Counted from the stretch's first letter, positions 1 to 12,332 are shown. The stretch is DNA of 64,000 nt from Pseudovirgaria hyperparasitica (GCF_010093815.1 NW_022985557.1:992001-1056000); one strand, 5' to 3'. Translations and numbers: made by a program. The notes: a model not told the origin generated them from the sequence alone.

Positions 1-1290
1 TTTATTTTTTTCTGCTGTCAGAGTAGAGGTTGCATATGTGGTGTTGGGTATCTGTCTTTTTCCTCCGTTGATACAGATCCGGAGATGTATGAGTATCATC
101 AGAATGTGAGCATCTGCTTTAGACGTCTAATATCAAGTAGAACATGTTATGAGTGTGAGACAATGAAAGAACTTTCGACAAGCGGCGTGTGATATGGCTC
201 CAGTGACAGTTCGTGGACTCGCGTCAATTGTATGTGATGGGTGAAGAAGCGGGGCACCTGTCCTGTTGATGGATGGCAGCAAATGCTGACTCGGACGGCG
301 TTTCACTGCTGCAGCCTGAGGCAGAATTGCTCCGCGGGGTAGGCTCACGGGCGTACTTGTGGCTTATTAAGCGAATGCTGGCTGGCTGATGTTAGTGCAA
401 GTGAGGTCGATCAGTGCATCGGAACAATCTACATACAGGTCGCCTGACTGTTATGTACAGTATGAGAGGCATATCTAGTAGTAGTGTTTGTGTTTGTGTA
501 TGTATCGCACAATGAACTCTGTCACTTTTCCTGTCCTGTGCAAGCTCGTGTATTCAGTGCGGCGACGGGCACGGGCAGTAAAACACGTTCTGTAACTAGT
601 TATTCCTCTTTTCTACACAACACTTGGAACTCAGATCTGGCCGGCCGATCCCGGAGCTTGGTACATGTCACAATTTTGATTAATGGCCAATGTTTTTCGA
701 TTGGCACATGCTCGAAAGTCTTAGCTCACTCAATTCATTAACCTATGTTATTACTCAAAACTTGAGATCTTACAGATAGTCCTCCACGAGTTAGGCCAAA
801 CGCCCCCATTTTCGGTTCTCTCGGTTTTTATATCAATACAATGTTGTCTTCCTTGCCATAACTTTATAAACCCGATAATCTCTCATTTCTTTGACGACCT
901 ACCTGGGCATTCCTTCTCTTTGCCCCCCCCGGCTCTTTGATCGCCTCGTTACCCAAATCATATCCCGCACTCACTATCCAACGCAAATTTTGGATCTTAC
1001 AAAGATGTATCAGAGCGCATAGCTCTGATTCTAGCTCACCATTGCAAACTCTCTCTGAGGACGCCCCCACCACGAATTTCAACGTCATTTCCAGGTGCAG
1101 ACAAACCGAGCTATCACACGCGCATCCATAACTATACCTCCGCATACCTCCGATCCTCTAGTCGCAGCGTCGCGACACACTTACAAGACGTCCAGTCTCC
1201 ACTCCGATCTGGCCGTTATTCTTTCACTCCAGGACTGATATTTCTCTTTCCAACACATTCTCATCGCCTTCATACCGGTCTTCGCCAATT
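1..1290. other. Intergenic region upstream of the dioxygenase gene
   Basis: No reading frame here looks like a recognisable protein; the frames are short and of unbiased composition. The last 400 bases are pyrimidine-rich on the + strand, as expected for the promoter and leader of the gene starting at 1291. Any gene lying to the left has no recognisable coding end inside the window. Confidence 0.6.
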
Positions 1291-2884
1291 ATGAAGCCCC
1301 AAATACCGAGACTCGAAGACTTTGGCATCTCTCCCGAATACGGTTTCCTTCCACCCGAATTGCCTCTGCTCCGCCTACCCAACCCGTACTATGCACAATG
1401 GGAGGCTGTGATTAGCAACCTGCAGGGTCTGGTGTTAAGCAAACGCCTGCGTGAGGTTGTACTCCGTCTACCAGTCCTGTCCACCGAACATCTCGAAACA
1501 GATTCCGAGTGGAGACGTGCATATGTAGTACTAGCATTTCTGTCGCATGCTTACATCTGGGGAGGGGACGTTCCGAGTGAGGTAAGTGCATTGCCACATA
1601 CTGTTTGGTTGCATTTTCAAGCAGAGCCCTGAGATCATGGATTGACCAATGATGTAGATCGTACCACCGCCGATCTCGCTACCCTTTCTGCAAGTTTGTC
1701 GATATCTGGAATTACCACCCGTCGCAACATACGCCAGCGTAGTCCTGTGGAACTGGCGACCGGTATTCGACAACGAACCTATCGACACTCTGTCCAACCT
1801 CGCTACACTCAACACTTTCACTGGCTCTCTCGATGAATCATGGTTCTACCTTGTGTCCGTTGCCATCGAGGCCAGAGCGGCCCCAATTCTCCCCATGATG
1901 CTTGATGCGATATCAGCAGCTCGTCGTGGAGATACATTGGTGGTTACAGACTGTCTTCGTGACTTCGCAGAGCGACTCGACGAACTCGGCACCTTACTAC
2001 AACGCATGTACGAGAACTGCGATCCACATGTCTTCTACCACCGCATTCGCCCCTTCCTTGCAGGCAGTTCAAACATGGCCAGTGCCGGCCTGCCAAACGG
2101 CGTCATGTTCGACACTGGTGTAGGCCCCCAGTCCTGGGTCCAGTTCTCCGGAGGCTCCAATGCGCAGTCTTCCATCATACAATTCTTCGACCTCGTCTTG
2201 GGCGTCGAACACCGTCCGACTGGCGAGCGTGCGCAAGTCTCCTCACTATCGAGTACATCACCCGGAGCCCCCTCTGCACCGCCCGCCCCATCCAACAACT
2301 TCATCCTCGACATGCGCAAGTACATGCCGGGCCCACACCGACGCTTCCTCGAACACGTCGCCAGCATCGCCAACATCAAAGACTTCGTCACCACACATCA
2401 ACACGACCGCGCGCTATGTACAGCATATGACGCATCGCTTGCCATGCTCCGCGCCTTCCGCGATAAGCATATCCAGATGGTCAGCCGCTACATCATCGTC
2501 AAGAGCCGCGAGACCAGGAGCCACGAGCGCAGCAGCAGCAGTCTAACAACACCGCCCGCCAAGCTCCCCCAACAACGCAAGATCAACATCGCGAGCGCGC
2601 TCGATCCGACGACTGGTCTCAAAAAGGACGGGCTGCGTGGCACGGGGGGCACGGCGCTCATACCGTTCTTGAAACAGGCACGTGATGAGACTGGCGAGCC
2701 TGCGATCGATGCCTGGGCAAGGAGACTGCTGGGTGATGCGCCGACGGTGGGCAAGACAAGCTTCGACTTTGGAGGGTATAGGATGGCGAAGACGAAGGAG
2801 AGTGGAAGTGGTGAGATGGAGGTTGTTGGGCTGGCTGGGACGTGGAGTGTGGATGATAGCGAGGGCGGTATATGCCATTGGTGA
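1291..2884 (+). CDS. BNA2: Indoleamine 2,3-dioxygenase (Bna2/IDO family)
   Basis: Haem enzyme that opens the indole ring of L-tryptophan to N-formylkynurenine, the first step of the kynurenine route to NAD. Two exons are proposed, 1291-1581 and 1658-2884, joined across a 76-nt intron (GTAAGT donor, TAG acceptor) in phase 0, giving 505 residues. Supporting sequence is the family motif SNAQSSIIQFFD near residue 200 and the PHRRFLEHV segment, whose His at about residue 324 matches the proximal haem ligand of IDO proteins. A Ser/Pro/Ala-rich stretch precedes that segment, and the C-terminal tail past about residue 400 is poorly conserved and low in complexity. The length is slightly above the usual 400-480 of fungal IDOs. 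The start is the first ATG after a pyrimidine-rich leader. Family assignment is firm; which fungal IDO paralogue it is cannot be told from one copy. Confidence 0.93.
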
Positions 2885-3878
2885 AGAAGAAGAAAACTTT
2901 TCGTTCCAATGCAGAAAGTTACGTCGCAGCCGCAGACCGTAAACTCGTTCTTAAGAAAAAAACCTGGAAGACAGAAAAAAAAGACACGAGGTTGGGATAC
3001 GGGTCAGGTATACATACACACACATACCCAGCCGACTTTCTTCGCTTTGGTTAACGTTGTACATAGACATGGATCTCACGATACGAGCGTGCGCGCCTCT
3101 GGACACCCCTCCTCTTTGGGCGATAGCGGATTGAATATGTGTATATATGTATGTATGTGTGTATTGGGACAATGGCGCTTCAATCTGTATATATATAATC
3201 ACCCATTCTTATCATCTTATGACGAGGTGAGTCGATAGCTGTACTATTATGTAAAAAAGAAAGATAGAAAGTAAACAACACATTCAATGCGAAGTCTAAG
3301 GAGGCGTCATGTGAGAACGTCAGATACGCTAGATAGATGTATGTTGACTTTGCTCTGTGCCTGGGGAATGGAAGGAAGGAGCGACTCGGCCTTTGCTTCG
3401 CACGAAGTTGTGCAAACAAAGCCTAACCACGTTCTTGTGGTGAATGTGAAACTGATTTGAATTTCTTGTTTGATGAGGAATTATTGTAATCTTCTCCTTC
3501 TATCAAGCAGTGAGTTACTAGTAGCACTACTGCAATATGGATTCTTTTTTCGGACACGTTGTGGCTATGTAGTGTTCAGAGCAGGCTTGGTTTGGTCGTG
3601 CCCGTGCAAGTGCAGCTAGGATTTCAGGTAGCTTCAACGACGTGGAGGTTTTAATATTCTTTTGGAAATCGGAAATACCAATGAAAGGTTTTAGATCTAT
3701 GTGTGTGTTCTGCAACGCCGACTTAAGAACGGAAGTACAACGATCTTACAATGGATATCCTACAAGAATGTACAGCGGGCGACAAGCGCGCCTTGCGCCA
3801 TCGCACCAGATGCATGCATATATATGTACAACGAACAGGCCGCCACAGACGCGCGAACAAGCGCCGATCCAAGCCCCT
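2885..3878. other. Convergent intergenic region
   Basis: This is the 3' space between the dioxygenase (+) and the methyltransferase gene (-). It contains A-runs just after the stop and an imperfect TATG/TGTA-rich stretch around 3135-3165. The short frames on both strands show no family resemblance. Confidence 0.6.
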
Positions 3879-5323
3879 TCAAAACAACCGATTCTCCTCC
3901 TCCTTGGCCCTGTTCTGCATGAAGTTCATGCAGAGCAAGGCCGACGCGACGCTGACATTGAACGAGTCGAGTTCGATATTGACCCGGTCGATTGGGGCTG
4001 CGGTCGTGATTGAGACACGGTTCTGCGCCATCCTGATCATGTGTTTGCTGAGCCCGGTCTCTTCGTTGCCCAGCATCAGGATCGTCGGTCCGTCCTGGAG
4101 CGGCGTGTCGGGTCCTCGCTTGGGCTCGAAGGTGATCCGCGGGAAGCCCTGGTGGACGTCTGCTACCATGGCTGCTGCAAAGCAGTTCCAGCCGCTCTCC
4201 TGGCGGCTGCGCTGGATCAACGCCTCTGGGTTGTCCACTTTGAACAATCGCACTGCTTCGAGGGCTCCCGAGGATGCCTTGCCGGTGATGGCTGAGAGAG
4301 GCGCGGAGCGGCGGGCGTTCATGATGATGCCGTCGACGCCTAGGAGATAGGCGGAGCGTAGGATAGCGCCGAAGTTGCCTTCGTCGGCTATGCCGTCCAG
4401 ATATAGTAGGAATGGGTATCGCCATCCATTGCTCTGATACACGTATCTGGTTTCTGTGCCGTTGACATCTTGTTCCTCTTTCGTTTGGGGTGCTGGGACG
4501 ACGTCGAAATGCTCGTCTTTCAAAGATACGGGGCCGAGATGCGAGATTGGAAGAACGGGTAGTGGCGAAGTTTCGAGTATGATACCCTGTTCCGTCTCGT
4601 TAGCTGGAATCGCAGTGGTGCTTATGAGTGACTTACGTTGTGCGGTCGGCCACCGGAGAGCTTATACATTATCGAGTCATATTCGAAGCCGCAATTCTCA
4701 ATCCTTGCGCCACGCATAGCAGCCCATCTGGTCAATGCCTCGTGTTCCTCTCCCCTGTCCTCTGGTTTGACGCGGAGATATAGCCGGTAGATCTTTCTGC
4801 GACCTGATTTCAGAGCCGCAAGCACGGCCGAATGACCGTACAAGAATTGCGATGCAGCGGTCGTGTAAGGAATCCGCACCCAAGGAGGCAAGGGCCTACT
4901 GTGTTGACGATCTTCCGGGGCCACGTAACCCGTTTCTATTGTTTTCGCCGTGGGAAACTTCGTCCTGTCAGGCAAGCTCCAAGAGTCGTTATCGCGAGGT
5001 CTCTGGTGGTGGTATGTGCTTCTTTCCGACCTTCTGATTCCCTCGGGCTTATGTGCTGTGGGACGGGGTGCTCGTTGATATCTGTTCCCATCGCTGTAAT
5101 CATTCGCCGTCCTCGACCTAGATGTATCATCTGTCCGGCGTTCTCTGTAAGTACCCCTTGCGCCATAATCAGGTTTTGGGTATCTGTCCCGCCTTCCCTC
5201 GTCATCTTGCCGCAGAGCTCGGTGTATGGCAGTGTACGTCGATGCAGGTCGCTCCCGTGATGCTGTACAAAATCGATATGCTGAGCATGCCAGGTGAGGC
5301 GATGGTGAGGCCCGCGCGAGCAT
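3879..5323 (-). CDS. MRM1: Mitochondrial rRNA 2'-O-methyltransferase (SpoU/TrmH family, Mrm1-like)
   Basis: Predicted to 2'-O-methylate a guanosine of the large mitochondrial rRNA. Exons on the minus strand are 5323-4637 and 4586-3879, with a 50-nt intron (GTAAGT donor, CAG acceptor), giving 464 residues. The N-terminus is rich in Arg, Ser and Ala and fits a mitochondrial presequence. A long polar linker follows to about residue 140, then a TrmH substrate-binding-like part containing FLYGHSAVLAAL. The C-terminal SPOUT fold has the three signature motifs: DGIADEGNFGAILRSA (motif 1), MLGNEETGLS (motif 2) and IELDSFNVSVASALLC (motif 3). Motif 3 reads IELDSFNVS where bacterial homologues have a more hydrophobic I-P-M variant. 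The split of the gene and the presequence agree with fungal Mrm1 proteins. Confidence 0.9.
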
Positions 5324-5864
5324 ACTTCAGTTACTCCGATAGTCGTCGTAGTTGCGCGCAGTTGCGTATATGATCGCAATGAGCGAGGAGAACGTTCAAA
5401 ACTCGTGTGATCATTGATTGTCAAGTAAGATGGATATCGTTAGCATATTTAGTGCACATTTGCAAACATAGACATTTAGGACGTGGTCTTTAATGCAGTG
5501 CAACGGACATAAATTTTGGCAAGCCGAGCGTGCACGTCCCCCAAACGCGTCTCCAGAGCGGCCTGCCGTGACGATCAATGGATGAACTTCGCGTTGCGCT
5601 CAGGTACGCGACCAACAACATCAGGTATAGCACATTTGATTGCACTCTGCGTGTCCTCGGCGCTTGCGGGCATAAAGCTGAGTGCAGACCTACGGTCATA
5701 TAGATTTCTACAGTATAGTACGTCTTCAAGACCCTAGGAGGTCCGACTCAAGAGCTACACTGACAAAGTTACAGCCTCATCAATGTAGATTTTCTGCACG
5801 TCCTCTTCCTCGCGCAAGCATAACTGGTAGAGCTCTGTAGCTGTCAAGGATACATCCCCCGAAT
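5324..5864. other. Divergent promoter region, methyltransferase / remodeler
   Basis: About 540 bases separate the starts of two divergent genes. An ACGCGT hexamer lies at 5545-5550. No coding potential was recognised. Confidence 0.55.
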
Positions 5865-8800
5865 ATGGTCAAACGAAAATCGTACCGCGCGGCCAGCGCA
5901 GTCCAGCCAACGTCGGCTGGTACGTCGCAAGTGGCAGTAGTCATTCCAGACAAACCGCCTCGGTATCCGCGACGGTCCTACAAGTATTACAAGGAGTCGG
6001 ACATAGTTCGTAAGGTACTGAAAGAGAATGAGGGGGCGGACACTGTAATGTACGAGGTTCAATTTGAGGATTACCATAACGAGACTGTGAGTTCACCTTT
6101 TCGGCGAGTAGACAGCCATTCGGTGAAGTTGAGAAGCATTTGCTGGCCTGTCAAAGGTCGTCTTTCACGGTCTCTCTGAACCGTATCCCTGTAGAATCTG
6201 CCTCTCGACTGTCAACTGCTTCACCTAGACCTTGACCGTACTTTTCTGACCTAAAACCCTAGGTACCATTCGATCGTCTCCTCGGTCTTGAAAACGGCGA
6301 AAAGGCTTTACAAACCTTCCAAGAGCATCCTGATACTGAATCACTGGACGAAGATTCGGATATAGACATGAAATTACGAATAACCAACAGGAGGAAAAGC
6401 CCCGAGGAGGATTTCTCTGATGGAGAAGGTTTCGATACAGATGATGGCAGTAGTGACCTCGATCCAGTTGTTCAGAAGCGAAAAGGCCGACCTGTTTCGA
6501 CAGAGCACTATAGAGGGTCTAGAGCGGGGCGCAGAAAGAAAAGGCGCGCCGTCGACTCTGATGACGACTCTGAATTCAACAGTCGACGTCGGTCTAGGAG
6601 AACCACCGCGTCACGGAATACCAGATCTTCAACAGTGGCATCAGGACCAGCTCGACGTAGTACTCGCGCGTCCACGGCAATAGCTATTGACGATTTCGAA
6701 GACGACGAAGACGAGTCTTCATCTGGAAGCGAAATGGAACTGCTTCGATCAGATGTAGCACCACGCCGAAAACGTCGCCGGCTTGGACCGGGTCGTCAAC
6801 AATTGCTTCGCAAGAAGATCCCAAAGGAAGGGACTCGAAAGTCAGATCGCGCAACAAGACATCAGACCAACATGCAAGAGGCAGGCCTGGAGGATGCGTA
6901 TCGGTCAGACTCCTCTGAAGACCTAGCAGCACCTAAAGCAATCACGAGTGTTCGAGAATACTTCCAGGAACTGCCAAGAAACTCAGAGTTCAGAGGCCGT
7001 CACATCATGCATTGCGAAACATGCGGCAATGGAACCTCTGCTGGGCCCCTGATTCATTGCCAAGGCTGTATCCTTAGCTACCATAAGCAGTGTCTTGGTC
7101 CCAGAAACCAAAGAGAGCATTTGGTAACGAAGATCGGACACCATGACTTTGTCTTGCAATGCCGACGTTGCGTCAATACTGCAAGGAAGCGCGAGCAGAC
7201 AGCGCCAGACTTTGCAAAGTGTCAAGCCTGTAACGAGGTTGGCTTATCGTGTATTCCGTTTCGAGAACGCAAAACGCCTATGCAAGAGCAAAAGGATCGC
7301 GAGAACAACCACGGCGAAGACCCTATCGCTAACGTCAATCCCAAACTCATTAATAATGTGAACAATGTCATGTTCCGCTGCAACAAGTGCACCCGTCCTT
7401 TCCACTTCCATCATCTCGAACCACGGTCCACCCATCATATGGATATAGACAGAGACGATGAAGAAGCAGCGAGCGAACGCTATGGCGAGTATTGCCGTGA
7501 CTGGCTGTGTAAAGACTGCGTGTCAGCGAAGAAGGTTGCTACGCTGATAGCGTGGCGTCCTCGAGATCTGGACACTTACCCGGCTGGACTTGGCGCTGAA
7601 GACATGGACGAAGACGATATTGAATACCTCGTCAAGTGGGATAATCAGTCCTACTTCCGAGCTACTTGGATGCCCGGTCCGTGGGTTTGGGGAGTCACTG
7701 CTCCTGCTATGCGCAAGGCCTTCCTCAAGCGAGAAGACGGGCCCAAGATGCGAACAGAAGATGCGATTCCTGAGGAGTTTCTGCGCATTGATATTGTCCT
7801 GGACGTGCGCTACACGAGTATCGTCGACATCCGGACCGAGGAGATCGATAAAGCCCGTGTCAAAGAGGTCGACGAGGCTTTGATCAAATATAAAGGTTTG
7901 GGTTATGAAGATGCTGTATGGGAGAAGGTCCCCGAGCCTGAAGACGGCGACAGATGGGTTGACTTCGTGACGGCTTATAACGACTGGGTCTTGGGCAGAT
8001 ACATTCACGCCCCCAAGCAGGGCCCTCTTAAGATCCGCCTGGAGAAACTTCGAGCACAACCTTTTGCTAAGTTGGAGAAAACTAAGCAGCCGGAGAATCT
8101 TATTGGTGGTGAGCTCATGAAGTACCAGGTAGAAGGTCTCAATTGGCTCTACTACCAATGGTATTGTCAAAAGAATGGCATCCTCGCTGATGAGATGGGG
8201 CTTGGAAAGACGATTCAAATCATTGGCTACATGGCGACGTTGGTTCAAGATCACAACTGTTTCCCCTTCCTGGTCGTTGTACCAAACTCCACTTGCGCCA
8301 ACTGGCGAAGAGAGATCAAGCAGTGGGCGCCTTCATTGCGCGTTGTCACGTATTTTGGGTCTTCTGCCGCTCGCAGTATGGCTTACCGACACGAGATGTT
8401 CCCCGAGGGAAGCAAGGATCTTCGCTGTCACGTTGTGGTCACTTCGTATGAGGCTGCCATTGACGATTCCAGTAGGAAGTTTTACAGAAGTGTGCATTGG
8501 GCAGGTCTGATCGTTGATGAGGGCCAACGCCTGAAGAGCGATAAGAGTCAGCTTTACAATGCACTGAACTCTCTTCGTGCACCTTTCAAAGTACTCCTTA
8601 CTGGCACACCTTTGCAGAATAACGCGCGAGAACTGTTCAACCTTTTGCAATTCTTGGACGACAAGTGTGATGCGGCTGCACTTGAAGAAAAATATGCCGA
8701 GATGAATAAAGAGAACATCACTGAGCTGCACGCTCTCATACGACCCTTTATCCTCAGACGAACCAAGGTCCAAGTACTTACTTTCCTCCCTCCCATGGCA

Positions 8801-10428
8801 CAGATCATCGTTCCTTTGACCATGAGCTACCTTCAGAAGAAGCTTTACAAGTCTATTCTAGGCAAGAATCCTGAGCTTTTGAAGGCTCTGTTCTCGGCTA
8901 CAAACAAATCTGTCAAACCAACTGAGCGGGCGAATCTCAACAATCTCTTGATGCAACTCAGAAAATGTCTTTGCCACCCGTTCATCTACAGTCGAGAGAT
9001 TGAAGAGCGCACTGAAGTAGCGGCGATTTCTCATCGAAATCTGGTCCAAGCTTCTGCAAAGCTTCAATTATTGGAGCTCCTCCTTCCGAAACTGCAAGAA
9101 CGGGGCCATCGTGTCCTCATCTTCAGTCAATTCCTGGACATGCTCGACGTCGTCGAGGACTTCCTCGATGGCCTGCAGATGCGCTATCAGCGTCTCGACG
9201 GCACCATGGGTTCGCTGGAGAAGCAAAAACGTATTGACGAATTCAATGCTCCAGAGTCTTCTTTATTCGCCTTTCTTCTGTCAACTCGTGCGGGTGGCGT
9301 TGGAATCAACCTCGCCACGGCTGACACCGTTATAATTCTTGACCCAGATTTCAATCCTCACCAGGACATTCAAGCCCTTTCACGTGCTCACCGTATAGGG
9401 CAGAAAAAGAAGGTGCTTTGTTTTCAACTGATGACCCGGTCCAGCGCTGAAGAAAAAATTGTTCAGATCGGGCGAAAAAAGATGGCCCTAGACCACGTCG
9501 TCGTAGAATCAATGGGTGACGAAGACATTGAAGAGAAAGATGTGGAGTCTATTCTAAAGCACGGCGCTACTGAGCTGTTCTCTGAGGAAAGCACGAACGA
9601 TATCAAGTTTGATGACGCTTCCGTAGACAAGCTGCTGGACAGATCACAGATGGAGGAAACGAAAGCAGGCGCGGAAAATTCAGCAGAGTCGCAATTTAGC
9701 TTCGCTAGAGTGTGGGCAAACGACAAGGGTGCTCTCGCGGAGGATATCGATGTGCCAGACGACGAGCCAGAACAAATGCCGGATCCTTCTCTTTGGGAAA
9801 ACATCCTGAAGGAACGTGATCGTATTGCCGCAGCTGAGGCTGCAGCGAAACAACGGGATCTTGGAAGAGGCAAGCGTGCTAGAAACGTAAGAAGGAACAA
9901 ATGTATGGTGAACGAATGCTTACAAGGTGCCAGACCATCGACTACACGCTTCAAGACGAAAAGGCCGAAGCTGGGGACAATGCGCCTTCACCAGCGAAGC
10001 CAAAGCACCGAAAGAAGAAGTCCGCGAATGATAGCGATACAGACTTCCAAGCCGAAGGAAGCAGTGAGGAATCCGGAGAGGAGGAAATCGGGGCAAATGA
10101 TGGTACTGAACACTCACCCAAGAAGAACTCCGAGGGGCAAAAGAAGAGCTCGGGTAAGAAAACCTTTTCTTCTCCTAAGTCTCAAAAGTCGCCAAGTAGG
10201 ATTGGAAAAGCGACATTCTCTGTCCCTACCATAACCATTGATCTGTCCAAACCGTTCGGCATGTTGAAGGGGCAAAGCAAGCCCAAGGCAGTCAACCTGC
10301 CTCAAAGCCCGCCAAGATCAGCTGCTAAACATCAAACTCTTGGAAATCTCGCGAAAGTCTTGCCGACCACGCCATCTGCACGGCCTCTCGTCGACTTCCC
10401 TGCGGGGGAGATTGTCGTTATTGATTGA
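5865..10428 (+). CDS. CHD/Mi-2-type chromatin remodelling ATPase (Mit1/Chd3-like)
   Basis: Nuclear SNF2-family ATPase resembling fission-yeast Mit1 of the SHREC silencing complex. Exons are 5865-6086, 6263-9886 and 9934-10428 (introns of 176 and 47 nt), giving 1446 residues. In order: an acidic, Lys/Arg-rich N-terminus; a PHD-like Cys/His cluster from about residue 323 (HCETCGNG ... LQCRRC); a second Cys/His group at about 390-490; two chromodomain-like segments near 526 (YLVKWDNQSYFRATW) and 613 (ALIKYKGLGYEDAVWE); SNF2 N-lobe with ADEMGLGKTIQ at about 716, TGTPLQNN at about 853; helicase C-lobe with LSTRAGGVGINLATAD and SRAHRIGQ near 1080; and a basic, low-complexity tail. Motif II reads VDEGQRLK rather than the common DEAH form. 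The second intron was placed so that RARN joins TIDYTLQDE. The tail may continue into the frame at 10613. Confidence 0.88.
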
Positions 10429-10612
10429 AGACTTTGATGGTTCGCGGCTTGATCTGGCCGGCCTTTTCTCCTTTTGACCCCTTACCCTGTTCCCCTTTCT
10501 ATTCCAATTCCCTTTCAATTTCACGTCAATCTTCGATCACACGGCGCTGACATCATACAAAGTCCATAAATTCGAGCGTGTACGAGTACCTACAGTTCCA
10601 AACCCCGACGGC

Positions 10613-11137
10613 ATGCTTCCGTATCCCCCCTCCTCACAAGCTTGCCACGCATGTACCAAGATGCATCCCAAAGGGGCATGTCCCCTGAAAGTTGCAGGCG
10701 TGGAATACTGCGGCCTTTGCGGACTGGCACATTATGGTATTCAACGGGTCTGCCCGCATTTCCACAGCGAGACACAAGTCCGCGAGATGCTCCAGGCCCT
10801 CAAGAGCTCTGGCGAGCCATCAAACATCGTTGAGGCTGCAACAAAGTATCTTCGAGGGTTGAAAGGTAATTTAGTACAAGAGAAAAAGAAGCGACGAGAA
10901 AAGGCCATGGGCTTAGCTACTGGGGCTCTTGCAGCGAACGTCAAAGGCGTAAGGCCGACAGTTCCTGGACAGGTTGTAAATTCGATGCAACCAGGCGAAA
11001 GCAACGGGCACCTTTCAGAGGAGGCTAGAGCTCATTCTCAACAAATACAGAATGGGATCAATGGAATCAATGGTACTAACGGTAATATCGACGATGACAG
11101 CGTTGCGTCAGCACTGATGGGTTATCTTGGGCGTTGA
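10613..11137 (+). CDS. Zinc-knuckle protein or detached last exon of the remodeler
   Basis: A 174-residue frame beginning with a compact Cys/His cluster (CHACTKMHPKGACPL, then YCGLCGLAHYG and CPHFH), then a helical segment and an Asn/Gly-rich tail. From memory, a similar cluster forms the C-terminus of Chd3/Mit1-type remodelers in other filamentous ascomycetes, so this is probably the last exon of the gene ending at 10428. Supporting this, the frame stays open upstream of the ATG back to a stop at about 10475, and a CTGAC branch-like site (about 10546) and CTACAG acceptor (about 10595) lie just before it. Against it, no convincing donor in the required phase was found before the stop at 10428. 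It could instead be an independent small gene. The module is convincing; the gene boundary is not. Confidence 0.6.
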   Translation: MLPYPPSSQACHACTKMHPKGACPLKVAGVEYCGLCGLAHYGIQRVCPHFHSETQVREMLQALKSSGEPSNIVEAATKYLRGLKGNLVQEKKKRREKAMGLATGALAANVKGVRPTVPGQVVNSMQPGESNGHLSEEARAHSQQIQNGINGINGTNGNIDDDSVASALMGYLGR

Positions 11138-11595
11138 TTTTGTTTACGTCGGGTCCATTTTAGGTTTGGTCTCGGTTGCTTCGGAGTGAACGTTGTGCTG
11201 GCTTTTTAGATCTTCTAATCTCGGTCTTCTCGGCGGCACTTTGGATTTATATACCTATTGCGAGATACTCAGGATAGTGGAGTCCATGCGATGTCTGCAG
11301 CTAGCACTCGCACAGCGCACCAGTACAATGAATGCACAATGACCTGAAGTTAACTCAGCTCGACCATGTTGCATCGTATCATCCATCCAGACACCGCTGT
11401 TCTATCCATGAACACGAGCCAAAACAGCATTGTTCGCCGCCTCATCGAGTTTCTCACCTTCACGTATATCCTTTCCACTCTCTCCTGGCAGTCATTCCCG
11501 ATAATGCTACTTCTTCCCTCCCTCCTCTGACCTCTTCCCGCAGATATAAGACCGACATATAACCCTACATACTCGCAAGACAACCCCGACACAAC
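11138..11595. other. Intergenic region
   Basis: The 3' flank of the zinc-knuckle frame and the promoter of the small secreted protein; a TATA-like ATATAAGA lies near 11543. No gene recognised. Confidence 0.5.
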
Positions 11596-11886
11596 ATGCG
11601 CACCACATACCCTGCCAATCTGACATACTGTCTCCTCAGTCTCACCACGCTCCTCCTTCCTTTCACCAAGGCTTATCCTCGGCCTGGCGCCGCCACGTAC
11701 ACGACGAAACCAATATACCCCCGTCTCAACACAACATATGCGCGAAGTAATGCGACTATAGCCTGTGGACCCGTGCAATGGATGTGCGCTGATTCGACGG
11801 GGCCATGCCTGTATGGTGAGTTGACGGAGGCATCGAGGAGTCTGTTTGGGGATCAGTGGATCGAGGATAAGCGCAGGTTTCGTTGA
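11596..11886 (+). CDS. Small secreted protein candidate
   Basis: A 96-residue frame with a clear N-terminal signal-peptide pattern: a short polar start, then a Leu-rich core ending near LPFTKA at about residue 25. The mature part carries two potential N-glycosylation sequons (NTT, NAT) and three cysteines in a short span (ACGPVQWMCADSTGPC), followed by a charged tail. A TATA-like element and a CA-rich leader ending in CAACATG precede it. The minus strand is also open across this region, so coding is not certain. I recognise no family. If real, it would be an apoplastic or effector-like small protein, which is an inference from size and signal peptide only. Confidence 0.45.
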   Translation: MRTTYPANLTYCLLSLTTLLLPFTKAYPRPGAATYTTKPIYPRLNTTYARSNATIACGPVQWMCADSTGPCLYGELTEASRSLFGDQWIEDKRRFR

Positions 11887-12332
11887 GAGTTGAGTAATTG
11901 GAATGGACGGGGTTTGAGGCGGATCAGTAAACTTGGCTAGGTGTTCGAGGCGGATGGAAGAGTATTCGGGGAGCTGGAAGTTGGAGACTGTTGGGTAGGA
12001 ACTTGAGCACGGCGAAACTAGTGGATCTCCTGGCTTTGACATATGTTATATTATGTCTTCCTTTGGAGGTACGATACGTCCTCAATAGCGACGTTGACAA
12101 CATTCATTCGTCGCCAAAATGTATGCATTGGTAAGCACACGCAAGGAGGGATCGCGAATGTTAGACTAGTATTCGTTGTATGACATGATGTGCTTTTAGA
12201 AAGAGACGACACTGAACTGTTTATGCAAAACCGAGAAGAAGACAATTTCTAATAAACGCCATACATGTGAGTGTCAAAACACCTTGCCGTAACACGTCCA
12301 GTCGTGATTCGTGAGTCATGAAGCAAAACCTA
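11887..12332. other. Convergent intergenic region
   Basis: Nothing recognised; the 3' flanks of the small secreted protein candidate and the helicase gene meet here. Confidence 0.5.

Noticed and set aside
3642-4350. Overlapping + strand frames of 123-199 codons
   Set aside because: Antisense shadows of the Mrm1 methyltransferase domain.
11350-12042. 230-codon minus-strand frame across the small secreted protein
   Set aside because: No domain, unbiased composition and no promoter; the + strand frame has a signal peptide and a TATA-like element.
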